Positions 16,116 to 24,124 are shown, counted from the stretch's first letter. The stretch: 64,000 bases of DNA from Flexivirga oryzae (GCF_014190805.1 NZ_JACHVQ010000004.1:186001-250000); one strand, 5' to 3'. Translations and numbers: made by a program. Notes: generated from the sequence alone by a model not told the origin.

Positions 16116-16790
16116 TCACTCCGACGGGCCGGGCCGCTGCGCCAGCACGTAGGCGCGTTCGGTCGGGATCTCGACCTCCGGGTGGGGCATCCGGGTGGTG
16201 ACCGAGACGATGTCGAAACCGGCGTCCGCGATCTCGTCGATCACCTGATCCGGCTCGAGGAAGTGTCCGTTGATGTCGACACTGTGCCCGAACCAGGTGT
16301 CGCGGTGCTGGACCTCGCCGGCGGAGAACTCCTCACTGCGGATGTGGAAGGAGACCAGCGCGATCCCGCCGGCTCGCAGGGTGCGGAAGATCTGAGCGAA
16401 GGTCCGCTCCCGTTCGGTGGGGCTGAGGTTGATGATCGAGTACAGCAGAACCGCGCCGGACAGGCTCTGGTCCGGCTCGGTGAGGTCGGTCATCGACGCG
16501 AGCTTGAACTCCAGGTCCGGGTTCTCCTCGCGGGCGATGTCGATCATGGCGGGCGAGATGTCGATGCCGAGGGGTTGCGCGCCGAGCGAGGCGAGGTGGC
16601 GGGTGATGTGTCCCGGCCCGCAGCCGATGTCGGCGATGCGGCCGTCCTGGCACATCTCGACCACGGCCGCGAGCAGCGCCCTGTCCAGCGGTTTGCCGGC
16701 GAGTTCGTCGCGCAGCGTCTCGGCGTACTCCTGGGCCACTGCGTTGTAGGCCGCAGCGACCTGTCCCTCCGCGGGTAGCTCGGTCGTCAT
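16116..16790 (-). CDS. Class I SAM-dependent methyltransferase
   Basis: A 224-residue methyltransferase. Motif I IADIGCGPGH and the following LGIDISPAMIDIAREENPD mark the SAM site; YSIINLSPTERER is post-motif. The protein ends with a strand region (YVLAQRPG). Substrate is unknown; relatives act on small molecules or quinones. The ATG at 16790 is preceded at 7 nt by TAGGTT, so the mRNA is likely leaderless. Longer in-frame sequence upstream lies in the neighbouring gene's 3' end and was not used. Confidence 0.85.
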   Translation of the reverse strand: MTTELPAEGQVAAAYNAVAQEYAETLRDELAGKPLDRALLAAVVEMCQDGRIADIGCGPGHITRHLASLGAQPLGIDISPAMIDIAREENPDLEFKLASMTDLTEPDQSLSGAVLLYSIINLSPTERERTFAQIFRTLRAGGIALVSFHIRSEEFSAGEVQHRDTWFGHSVDINGHFLEPDQVIDEIADAGFDIVSVTTRMPHPEVEIPTERAYVLAQRPGPSE

Positions 16791-16884
16791 ACCGAACAAC
16801 CTAAGCGGTGGCGCTGGGAGCGGCCACGTGATCTTCCCGACCACGTGTGGCGGCGGGGGTGCTATGTCGGGGTGCTCTGCCGGC

Positions 16885-17868
16885 TCAGACGAGCTCCAGG
16901 TGCGCTGCGAGGCGGAGCACCTCTGCGCAGGTGTGGTCCTGGACATCGAGCCAGTCGATCGCCTCGGCGACGGGCAGATGCTGCACCGTGGTGATCTGCT
17001 CCGCGCCATCCACTCCGGCCGGCGGCTGCCCGACGACCGTCGTCGGAACGACAGCGAACGCCCACCACATCACCGGGTGCGGGACGTGCGGCAGGTAGGG
17101 AGCGGCGTTGCGGCTGTGCGCGACGTGGCTGAAGAAGACGTTGATCGGACCCGTCGGTCGGGAGCCTGCCTCTTCGTAAAGCTCTCGGGCCGCTGCAGAT
17201 TCGAGCGATTCACCGGGTTCGAGCCGACCACCTGGGAGGAAGCGCCAGCCTTCGATCGAGCCGCAGACCGTCACGATGCCGGGGGCGGGAGAGGCGACGA
17301 GGTGGATCCGGTGCACCAACTCTGGTGGCGGGGTGTCGAACGTGCCGCTGATGTCCGCGTTCGCGTAGTCGACATACGTCGTGCCGAAGAGCGCTTCGAA
17401 ACCGGCCGGAATCGTTGTCCGGACAGGCTCACGCATCAGTCCTTCGACCATGTCGGCGAGTTCCGAGATCCCCCGCCGGCCGTCGAGTTCGAGCGTTGCG
17501 GTCCGACGCAGCAACGGCTCCACCGTTTCGACATACCCTGCGATCTCGGCGCGTTCGGCTGCGGAGTTGCCGTACGGATTGTTGGTGCGTATGGCGACCC
17601 GCTCCAACAGGACCGGTACCGGCGCGCTGAGCAGGATGACGTGCTCGAACCGGTCGTAGAAGTCACCCTGGTTACGGACCGTGCCGGAGACGGCGATCGT
17701 GTCGTGGGTCGCGAGCAGGCCTGCCATCCGCGGCGCGTCCCAGGTGCCGTCGGCCAGCTCCCAGCCGTCGTAATCCGTGTCGACGGTGGAGTGTCCGCGC
17801 CGGGCCAACTCGTCGAGCAGAGTTGTCTTCCCGGCACCCGACATTCCGGTGATCAGCACACGCGACAC
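16885..17868 (-). CDS. P-loop kinase-Nudix fusion protein
   Basis: A 327-residue two-domain protein. Residues 1-150 form a small P-loop kinase-like domain with Walker A GMSGAGKT (8-15) and a basic lid region (LLERVAIRTNNPYG). After a linker the C-terminal half is a Nudix domain with box GGRLEPGESLESAAARELYEE. The kinase part resembles adenylate or shikimate kinase-like proteins of unknown substrate. GTG 17868 follows TAGGCT by 6 nt, so it is probably leaderless. It is divergent from the erm leader with 66 bp between starts. Confidence 0.82.
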   Translation of the reverse strand: MSRVLITGMSGAGKTTLLDELARRGHSTVDTDYDGWELADGTWDAPRMAGLLATHDTIAVSGTVRNQGDFYDRFEHVILLSAPVPVLLERVAIRTNNPYGNSAAERAEIAGYVETVEPLLRRTATLELDGRRGISELADMVEGLMREPVRTTIPAGFEALFGTTYVDYANADISGTFDTPPPELVHRIHLVASPAPGIVTVCGSIEGWRFLPGGRLEPGESLESAAARELYEEAGSRPTGPINVFFSHVAHSRNAAPYLPHVPHPVMWWAFAVVPTTVVGQPPAGVDGAEQITTVQHLPVAEAIDWLDVQDHTCAEVLRLAAHLELV

Positions 17869-17890
17869 GTGTCGAGCCTAACGGCGACGC

Positions 17891-17934
17891 TAAATCCGTT
17901 GCCGGAAGTCGACGCTGCGGCTACCTTGACGGCC
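17891..17934 (+). promoter_or_regulatory. Promoter of the erm transcript with a WhiB7-like upstream box
   Basis: The elements are -35 TTGCCG (17899-17904), a 17-nt spacer, -10 TACCTT (17922-17927), and 7 nt to the GTG of the leader peptide. TAAAT lies 3 bp upstream of the -35, the distance reported for AT-rich WhiB7 boxes. Confidence 0.6.
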
Positions 17935-17976
17935 GTGAATTGCTTCATGACGATCATTCGGACCCGTCGCTTCTAG
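17935..17976 (+). CDS. Probable Erm leader peptide
   Basis: A 13-codon reading frame begins with GTG at 17935 and ends at TAG 17974-17976; the peptide is (V/M)NCFMTIIRTRRF, with an internal ATG at 17947. It contains Arg-Thr-Arg, which fits the +x+ motif at which macrolide-bound ribosomes stall in the ErmDL leader. It lies 107 nt ahead of the erm start codon and is followed by a series of mutually exclusive RNA stems. The promoter places the mRNA start at its first codon. Confidence 0.65.
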   Translation: MNCFMTIIRTRRF

Positions 17977-18086
17977 CGGCGCGGATCCTCACCAGCAGCA
18001 GTCGTATTCGCGCCGCGCTCCGGCAATTCTGCCGGGCGGCGCTTCAGGCTGCCCGGCTCCTTCCAGCCCCTCCAAGGAGCCTCATG
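17976..18086 (+). promoter_or_regulatory. Erm translational attenuator (alternating stems)
   Basis: Five arms pair in sequence. Arm 0 is 17976-17983 (GCGGCGCG) and arm 1 begins at 18009-18016 (CGCGCCGC), 8 bp. Arm 1 (18010-18016 and 18020-18025) pairs with arm 2 (18030-18035 and 18036-18042), 13 bp around an ATTC loop. Arm 2 (18031-18037, GCCGGGC) pairs with arm 3 (18051-18057, GCCCGGC). Arm 3 (18055-18062, GGCTCCTT) pairs with arm 4 (18074-18081, AAGGAGCC), which holds the erm Shine-Dalgarno. Pairing 3:4 hides the ribosome site; pairing 2:3 frees it. Confidence 0.65.
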
Positions 18087-18896
18087 TGCGCACAACTACG
18101 TCCAGGTCGTCACGAACTCGGACAGAACTTCCTCGTCGACCACCGAGTCATCGGTCGTGTCACCGAACTCGTCCGGGACAGGCCCGGTCCGATCCTCGAG
18201 TGGGGCACCGGTTCCGGTGCCATCACTGAGTACCTCGCCGATCTGGGACGTCCGGTGGAGGGGATCGAGGTCGACGGCCGCCGAGCCGAGCAACTCGGCC
18301 GCCGTCTCGGACCGCACGTCTGCATTCGCCAGGGTGACATCCTGCGCCACGCGCCGCCCGCAGGATCGATCGTCGTCTCGAACGTCCCGTTCCACCTGAC
18401 CACTCCGATCCTGCGGCACCTGCTGTCCGCCCCCGGCTGGCGCAGCGCCGTGCTGATCCTGCAATGGGAAGTGGCGCGCAAAAGGGCCGGCATCGGAGGC
18501 GCGACCCAGTTGACCGCGCAGTCGTGGCCGTGGTTCGAATTCAGCCTGGATCAACGGATTCCGGCATCGGCCTTCCGTCCCCGCCCGTCGGTCGACGCCG
18601 GCCTCCTCGTCATCGATCGACGTCAGCAGGGGCTCCTCGATCCCGCCGAACGCAGCCGCTACCAGCGATGGGTCGTCTCCGTGTTCGGCAGCAGGGGCCG
18701 GGGCTTGTATGACGTGCTCGTCCGACGGGGCGTGCCGCGGGACGTCAGCACCCGGATCGTCAGCGAGCTGTCCCGGGGTCGACGCGCGCCGCTGCCACGC
18801 GACCTGCGCCCCGAGGACTGGGCCATCGCTTTTGCGAGCGCCCGGGACACGCAGCAGTCGCAGAACCGAGCACCGCGAAAAGCCAGACGCCGGTGA
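18084..18896 (+). CDS. erm: Erm-family 23S rRNA adenine N6-methyltransferase
   Basis: A 270-residue methylase expected to modify A2058 of 23S rRNA and give macrolide-lincosamide-streptogramin B resistance. The N-terminus HELGQNFLVDHRVI is the Erm/KsgA family start, SAM motif I is EWGTGSGAIT (39-48), and the catalytic NVPFH (100-104) has the Erm form. The ATG at 18084 has AAGGAG 4 nt upstream, inside a hairpin. The arginine-rich C-terminus is typical of actinobacterial Erm proteins. KsgA is the alternative, but the NVPFH form, leader peptide and C-terminus favour Erm. Confidence 0.85.
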   Translation: MCAQLRPGRHELGQNFLVDHRVIGRVTELVRDRPGPILEWGTGSGAITEYLADLGRPVEGIEVDGRRAEQLGRRLGPHVCIRQGDILRHAPPAGSIVVSNVPFHLTTPILRHLLSAPGWRSAVLILQWEVARKRAGIGGATQLTAQSWPWFEFSLDQRIPASAFRPRPSVDAGLLVIDRRQQGLLDPAERSRYQRWVVSVFGSRGRGLYDVLVRRGVPRDVSTRIVSELSRGRRAPLPRDLRPEDWAIAFASARDTQQSQNRAPRKARRR

Positions 18897-18900
18897 ACCG

Positions 18901-19368
18901 TCAGTCCTGGAGGACTCCCTCAGTGAACTCCCAGTGCGCGACAGTCCATTCGGCAGTCCCCGACAGGTAGGCAACAGCAGGCTCGCGCAGCGGGGCGTAG
19001 GGCAGCCGAGAGAGCTCGCGGATCGCGTCCGCTCGGGTGAACCAGGCGGCTTGCTCGATCAGTTCGTCTGGGTCGTCCACCTGCAGGTGCGGATCGGCTG
19101 CGTGGCCGACGAAGTTCCAGGACTGCGAAGTACGGTCGCCGGTGCGGTTCGTGCTCGTCGAGACGACGGACAGCGACTCGGCCGGGATGACCAGCCCGAT
19201 CTCCTCGGCCAGCTCCCTGGCCGCACCTGTGGCTGGGTCCTCGCCGGACTCGACGCTGCCGCTCGGCACGTTCCAGTAACTGCCGCCCCACGTGGGATAG
19301 GACTCGCGCACCAGCGCGACCGAATCGCCGTCGAACGCAAGAACACCCGCATAACGCCGGACAGTCAT
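18901..19368 (-). CDS. Nudix hydrolase
   Basis: A 155-residue Nudix protein with a complete box (G-x5-E-x7-RE-x2-EE in GSVESGEDPATGAARELAEE). The upstream YWNVPSGSVE fits a nucleotide-sugar or general housekeeping Nudix rather than MutT. ATG 19368 is preceded at 6 nt by TAGGCT, so it is probably leaderless. The 3' end lies 4 bp from the erm stop and is convergent with it. Substrate unknown. Confidence 0.87.
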   Translation of the reverse strand: MTVRRYAGVLAFDGDSVALVRESYPTWGGSYWNVPSGSVESGEDPATGAARELAEEIGLVIPAESLSVVSTSTNRTGDRTSQSWNFVGHAADPHLQVDDPDELIEQAAWFTRADAIRELSRLPYAPLREPAVAYLSGTAEWTVAHWEFTEGVLQD

Positions 19369-19377
19369 GCACTCAGC

Positions 19378-19938
19378 CTACGACCGACCGGTGCGGCCGG
19401 TCGTAGGATCGAAGGCGCCGATCTCGGGTAACGGAAGAGGACGTGGCGCGACGGGCTGGGAGACCACGATGGAGGTCGTGGTCTGCCCGAAGAGCAGCAG
19501 CCTGTCGAGCACGCCTTCCAGACCCTCGACGGTCGCCGCGTGCACGCGCAGGATCACACAGTCCTCACCCGTGATCCGGTCGCATGCGCTGACCTGCGGG
19601 TGGCTCTGTGCCAGCTCGATGAGCTTCGGCAGCTGACCGGGACCGGGCCGCACGCGGACGAGACCGGTCACCGGCAGACCCAACGCGGCCGGGTCCACGA
19701 GCATCGAGAAGCCGGTGATGATGCCGGCCTCCTCCATGCGCCGCACCCGTTGCGTCACCGTCGGCGCCGACAGGCCGACCGCGCGGGCGAGCGCCGACAT
19801 GGACAGTCGCGGATCGCGGTGCAGCGCGGCGAGGATGCGCAGATTGACCTCATCCAGCTCCGGATGGTGCGGTCCGAAAGCAATTTGTTCAGGAACTTGA
19901 CGTTTTGAAGGCATCTGGCCCACGCACCCTTCAATCAT
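19378..19938 (-). CDS. Lrp/AsnC-family regulator
   Basis: A 186-residue regulator. The HTH is at about residues 28-75 (LDEVNLRILAALHRDPRLS, SMSALARAVGLSAPTVTQRVRRMEEAG), followed by a RAM-type ligand domain (HPQVSACDRITGEDCVILRVHA). It is divergent from an EamA exporter gene, the usual arrangement in which an Lrp protein senses an amino acid and controls its export. The start at 19938 or the ATG at 19914 are both possible; no clear ribosome site decides. Confidence 0.9.
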   Translation of the reverse strand: MIEGCVGQMPSKRQVPEQIAFGPHHPELDEVNLRILAALHRDPRLSMSALARAVGLSAPTVTQRVRRMEEAGIITGFSMLVDPAALGLPVTGLVRVRPGPGQLPKLIELAQSHPQVSACDRITGEDCVILRVHAATVEGLEGVLDRLLLFGQTTTSIVVSQPVAPRPLPLPEIGAFDPTTGRTGRS

Positions 19939-20012
19939 GCATTCTCTGACGGCTCATCTGTCGAAAGACTATTGCCGTCAGGTCGACCGTCAAGAGTCCC
20001 GAGGAGAGCGTC

Positions 20013-20912
20013 ATGGAGCAGGTGAAGTCACTCGTGGGCCCTCGCCACCGCCCCTCGAGCGTCGGGGACGGCATACCGCCCTCGGTGTTCATCGGATCGA
20101 GCGCGATCTTCCACTACCTCGGCCCGTCCCTGGCGGTGCTGCTCTTCGTGCACATCGGCGTGCTCGGTGTCGCCTGGCTGCGCATCGTCACAGCGGCGCT
20201 GGTGTTCCTCTGCTGGCGACGGCCGATCACCACGCTGCGCACCATGTCGCCGGCCGGTCGCCGCACGATGCTCGCGCTCGGCGTGCTGCTCGCGGCGATG
20301 AACTGTGCGTTCTACCTCGCGACGGATCGGCTGCCGCTCGCCACCGTCGGCGCCATCGAGTTCCTGGGCGTCATCGTGCTGGCCCTGGTCGGCACCCGTA
20401 CCTCCCGGAACCTGGCGGCGCTCCTGCTCGCGGTGGCGGGGGTCGCCGTGCTGACCGACGCGCGCTGGTCGGTCGACCCCCGGGGCTTCGCCTTCGCGTT
20501 CCTCAATTGCGCCGGGTTCATGGGGTATGTCGTGCTCGGCCACCGAATCGCCTCGGCCCACGAGGGCCGGCAGACCGGCATCGACCAACTCGCCGCGTCC
20601 ATGCTGATCGCCGCCCTAGTCGTCACCCCATTCGGAATTTCCCAAGCTGCAACGGCATTCGCGCATCCGACCTGGCTGCTGTGGGGAGCTGGGGTCGGAG
20701 TCTGCTCGTCCGTGGTGCCCTACGTGACCGATCAGCTCGCCATGGCCAGGCTGCCGCGGGCGACGTTCGCGTTCCTGCTGTGTCTGCTCCCGGCATCCGC
20801 AACGGTGATCGGCCTCGTCGTGCTCCATCAGGTGCCGGGCGTCCGGGATGTTGTCGGGATCGCCGCCGTCGCGCTCGCGCTCGCCGTCCACCAGGACGCC
20901 GCGGGCAGCTGA
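20013..20912 (+). CDS. EamA/RhtA-type exporter
   Basis: A 299-residue drug/metabolite superfamily transporter with about ten membrane helices and the two EamA halves (residues 25-150 and 160-290). The start at ATG 20013 has GAGGAG 6 nt upstream. RhtA-like members export threonine, homoserine or related compounds. The divergent Lrp-type regulator gene supports amino-acid export under substrate control. Precise substrate unknown. Confidence 0.88.
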   Translation: MEQVKSLVGPRHRPSSVGDGIPPSVFIGSSAIFHYLGPSLAVLLFVHIGVLGVAWLRIVTAALVFLCWRRPITTLRTMSPAGRRTMLALGVLLAAMNCAFYLATDRLPLATVGAIEFLGVIVLALVGTRTSRNLAALLLAVAGVAVLTDARWSVDPRGFAFAFLNCAGFMGYVVLGHRIASAHEGRQTGIDQLAASMLIAALVVTPFGISQAATAFAHPTWLLWGAGVGVCSSVVPYVTDQLAMARLPRATFAFLLCLLPASATVIGLVVLHQVPGVRDVVGIAAVALALAVHQDAAGS

Positions 20913-20913
20913 T

Positions 20914-21294
20914 TCAGTTCTTCGTGTGGTCGCCCGGGTCGTCCGGCCGCCTGCGGGGGAAGCGCTGCACCTCTTGCGGCCAGTCCAGGGCGACCGCGAG
21001 CCGCCCGGCCCAGTACCGCGCGGCGTCGTCGTCAGGGACGTCGACGACGCAGAACCCGCCCAGGTGCTCCTTGCTCTCCACGTACGGGCCGTCGCTGAAC
21101 ACGGGCTCGCCGTCCTTCGCGGTCACGCTGCACAACACGGACGACGCGTCCAGCGCACCGTTACTGAAGACGAACACCCCGGCGGCGGTCATCTCCTCGA
21201 GCACGGCACGGGATGCACGTCCCTTTGCCCCGATCTCTTGCTCGGTGTGTTCCGGCACCCACTCGTCGTTGAACGCGATCAGGTATTCGGGCAC
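20914..21294 (-). CDS. YciI-like (DGPF) protein
   Basis: A 126-residue protein of the YciI/DGPF family, small dimeric ferredoxin-like proteins often found beside ECF sigma factors. The family motif appears as VFSDGPYVESKEHLGGFCVVDV. GTG 21294 was chosen because GAGGAG lies 6 nt upstream and the family start (PEYLIAFNDEW) follows. Its 3' end is next to the convergent EamA gene. No partner sigma gene is adjacent. Confidence 0.82.
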   Translation of the reverse strand: MPEYLIAFNDEWVPEHTEQEIGAKGRASRAVLEEMTAAGVFVFSNGALDASSVLCSVTAKDGEPVFSDGPYVESKEHLGGFCVVDVPDDDAARYWAGRLAVALDWPQEVQRFPRRRPDDPGDHTKN

Positions 21295-21395
21295 GGTCGG
21301 CTCCTCTTCTCCGGCGGCCCCCGGTGGGCCGCTCACCAAACTCCACGAACGGCGACCCTCCGATCCGACACCTGCCGTGCAGCGATTTCAAGAGG

Positions 21396-22580
21396 TCAAC
21401 GGGTCGGGCCGCTCCACGCCCGGACGATCTTGCGCAGGGTGACGCTGAAGACCGTCGCTGTCACTCCCAGGTACGGGCCGTACAGACGTCGTATGACGGG
21501 CCGCAACGGCCGCTCGGCGACCATGATGCCGCCGGCGCACGCACCCATCCGGGCACCGCGTTCGGCGAGCGTCGCTCCCGCCAGCCGGCCCGCCGGCAGT
21601 TGTAGCTCGCCGGCCACGCGTGCGTAGACCTTGACCGGTATGCCGCCGAGTGCCTGATGCCAGATGCCCGACGCGCCGCTGTCGAGGTGACGCCGCGCGG
21701 CGGCATACATGCGGGGTGTCGTCAACGGTGCCGGCACCCGCACGCCGCGACGGGCAAGGGTCGAGGTGAGCAGCACACCGCAGACCGAGCCCGCGGTGAT
21801 CGACGCGGCGAGTGTGGGGATGCGACGGGGCGCCGCCACTCCCAGGAACACGACCGCCATCTCCGCCATGATCGGCCAGCTCACAGCCTCAGCGAGACCC
21901 CACACGAAACCAATTGCGATACCGCGGTTTCCATCGGTCAGTGCATGGATCGTCCGCCACGTCGGCGAACGCCGCAGCAGCACCGGACCTGCGTCGAGCA
22001 GCGCGATGACGTCATCGCGCAACGTCTCCGCGTCCGCGCCGGTCGGATCGACCGGTGCGCCGAAGCGCACCTCCATCGGAGTTGCCTTGAAGCTGCCATG
22101 TTTGGCCAGCACCTCACCGGTCCCGAGCATCGCAACCGGCACGACGGGCACGCGGCAATCACGGGCGAGACGCACCGCGCCGGAATGGAATTCGCCGACC
22201 GATCCGTCGGTGCTGCGTGTCCCCTCGGGATAGATCACCACGGTGCGGCCGGCCGCCAGCGCCGGCCGTGCAGCTTCCAGGAGTTCGGCATACCCACCGC
22301 GTTCGCCGCGCCGCACCGGTAACCCGCCGGCCAGCCCGGAGATCAGGGCACGTCGCCACCACACGTCGAACCAGTAGTCAGCGGCAGCGGCGAAGACCGG
22401 GCTGCTCTCGGCCGGTATGGCGGCCAGGAGCGCGGCGGTGTCCGCATGCGAGGCATGATTGGCCACGACCACGCGTCCGGTCGGCGACCGGTCCCAGTTG
22501 CCGGTGACCGTCAGCCCGCCGGCCAGCGAACACACCGACCGCCACAGTCGCCGCCGGAACCTGCTGGGAATGAATGACAT
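21396..22580 (-). CDS. PlsC-like acyltransferase with a C-terminal membrane domain
   Basis: A 394-residue protein. Residues 1-200 form a lysophosphatidate acyltransferase domain: H-x4-D is His42-Asp47 (NHASHAD) and YPEGTRSTDG is the third family motif. Residues 205-394 are a separate domain with hydrophobic segments (GFVWGLAEAVSWPIMAEMAV, LAASITAGSVCGVLLT). It is the last gene of an operon with the CdsA-like and CDP-alcohol transferase genes (9-bp gap), pointing to a dedicated phospholipid pathway. Confidence 0.85.
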   Translation of the reverse strand: MSFIPSRFRRRLWRSVCSLAGGLTVTGNWDRSPTGRVVVANHASHADTAALLAAIPAESSPVFAAAADYWFDVWWRRALISGLAGGLPVRRGERGGYAELLEAARPALAAGRTVVIYPEGTRSTDGSVGEFHSGAVRLARDCRVPVVPVAMLGTGEVLAKHGSFKATPMEVRFGAPVDPTGADAETLRDDVIALLDAGPVLLRRSPTWRTIHALTDGNRGIAIGFVWGLAEAVSWPIMAEMAVVFLGVAAPRRIPTLAASITAGSVCGVLLTSTLARRGVRVPAPLTTPRMYAAARRHLDSGASGIWHQALGGIPVKVYARVAGELQLPAGRLAGATLAERGARMGACAGGIMVAERPLRPVIRRLYGPYLGVTATVFSVTLRKIVRAWSGPTR

Positions 22581-22589
22581 CGGTGCCTC

Positions 22590-23522
22590 CTAGGTGAGCG
22601 CGACCGCAGCCAGTGGCAGCACCAGCAGCAGCGAGTCGATGCGGTCGAGGAGACCGCCGAAACCGGGCAGCCACTCGCCGGCGTCCTTCACACCGGCCTG
22701 CCGCTTGAACATGGACTCCAACAGGTCGCCGAGCACACCACCCAGTGCGACCGCGAGGAGCAACCCGACCGAGATCGTGCCCAGCAGGGTGAGCACCACA
22801 AAGGCGCCGATCACCGCGCCGGCGAGACCACCGACCGTCTTGTTGGGGCTGAGCGGGGACAGTGGCCGGCTCGCCCATCGGAAGCGGTGAAATCCCTTGC
22901 CACCGCACCAGGCAGCGACGTCGGTGGCCGCTGCGGCGAAGCACACCAGGAACGCGTCTCGCCAGATCAACACCATGCTGGCCAACGACCAGCAGATCCA
23001 CACCGAGCCGAAACCGGTGAAGGCGGCCCGTCGGATGCCGTGCTCCAGGTCCCCTGCGAGCACCGACGGCAACGCACACAGCAGGACCAGCACCGGGACG
23101 AGGTGCAGCCACTCCGGACGCTGCCAGGCGGCGAGTGGGTAGGCGATCGACAGCGCGTACAGCACCGCGGAGTCGATCGCCGGGAGTTCGATGAGCCGGG
23201 CGTACTCCCGCACGCTGATCAGCGCAAGCACGACGCACAGTGCCGCTGTCGGCCCCGGGCCGATCCAGATCGGGATCCCGACGACCGGCAGGATCATCAC
23301 CCAGGTGACCCACTTGGTGATCAGTTCACGCTTGCGGGAAGCGAATACGGCGATGCCTGCGAGCGCGAGGATGGTCAGGGTCACCCAGAAGAAGAACACC
23401 CCGCGGCCGGTGATGTGCAGATGGACGAACCAGACGTCCAGGTCCAGGTGCATCGACCTGCGATCGAGGTGGAGGATCCGCAGGTAGGCGTCGAGGAGCT
23501 CGTGCGGCAGTGAGTCGTTCAT
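22590..23522 (-). CDS. CdsA-like phosphatidate cytidylyltransferase
   Basis: A 310-residue membrane enzyme with about eight membrane segments. The CDP-diglyceride synthase signature is seen at the C-terminus (KDAGEWLPGFGGLLDRIDSL), and SPNKTVGG with GVLGDLLESMFKR supplies further conserved active-site residues. It would make CDP-diacylglycerol from phosphatidate and CTP. Its ATG overlaps the stop of the CDP-alcohol transferase gene by 4 nt, so the two are coupled. It may be a second CdsA, given its unusual operon. Confidence 0.9.
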   Translation of the reverse strand: MNDSLPHELLDAYLRILHLDRRSMHLDLDVWFVHLHITGRGVFFFWVTLTILALAGIAVFASRKRELITKWVTWVMILPVVGIPIWIGPGPTAALCVVLALISVREYARLIELPAIDSAVLYALSIAYPLAAWQRPEWLHLVPVLVLLCALPSVLAGDLEHGIRRAAFTGFGSVWICWSLASMVLIWRDAFLVCFAAAATDVAAWCGGKGFHRFRWASRPLSPLSPNKTVGGLAGAVIGAFVVLTLLGTISVGLLLAVALGGVLGDLLESMFKRQAGVKDAGEWLPGFGGLLDRIDSLLLVLPLAAVALT

Positions 23523-24124
23523 CCGGCCACCTGCTCGGCGAGCTCACGATGCGCCGCCCACAGGCGCACCGTGGCGGTGAGCAGTGAACCGGCGAGGATC
23601 ACTGCGCACACCCACCCGAGCACACCGGGGAATGCGGTCGCGACAACCATCGCCAGGCAGCGCTCGGTCTTGCCGAACGGTCCGCCGTTGCGCCGGGTCG
23701 CTCCGGCACCGGCCGCGGCCAGCGATGCGGTTGTCGGCAGGGTGGCGGCGACAGCAGCCGTCGCAACCAGCACGGCCGGCGTGCTCGCCATACCGTCGCT
23801 GCGGGCGGCGAGCGCGAAGAGTCCACCGAAGACGATCAGGTCGGAGCAGCGGTCGCCGATCTCGTTGAGCACGAATCCCCACGGCCTGCTCACCCCTCGT
23901 GCACGTGCCACGGCGCCGTCCAGGTTGGCGCCGCCGAGGCGAACCGCGAGCATGAGGATGGCCGGCAGCCACCAGCCCAGCGCGACACAGCAGGCCGCGA
24001 GCAGTGCCCCGGCGATACCGAGCAGGGTGAAGACGTCGGGGGAGATGCCCCGGTCGACGGCGAACCGGACGATGCGGCCCAGCCGCCGGCTGTACCACGG
24101 TTTGAGCGCGTAGAGCCCTTGCAC
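23519..24124 (-). CDS. CDP-alcohol phosphatidyltransferase-like protein, degenerate motif
   Basis: A 201-residue membrane protein starting at GTG 24124 with GGGAGG 4 nt upstream. It has the family frame DG-x2-AR-x8-G at 69-83, but two of the four metal-binding Asp positions differ: the first is Ala66 and the third is Asn87, while Asp69 and Asp91 remain. Five or six membrane segments follow. It heads a three-gene operon with cdsA-like and plsC-like genes. It may be an altered-function or inactive family member. Confidence 0.8.
   Translation of the reverse strand: MQGLYALKPWYSRRLGRIVRFAVDRGISPDVFTLLGIAGALLAACCVALGWWLPAILMLAVRLGGANLDGAVARARGVSRPWGFVLNEIGDRCSDLIVFGGLFALAARSDGMASTPAVLVATAAVAATLPTTASLAAAGAGATRRNGGPFGKTERCLAMVVATAFPGVLGWVCAVILAGSLLTATVRLWAAHRELAEQVAG

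Noticed and set aside
17940..18083. N-terminal extension of Erm from TTG 17940
   Set aside because: It is in frame but the added 48 residues are not family-like, and AAGGAG before ATG 18084 marks the real start; the region is better read as leader RNA.
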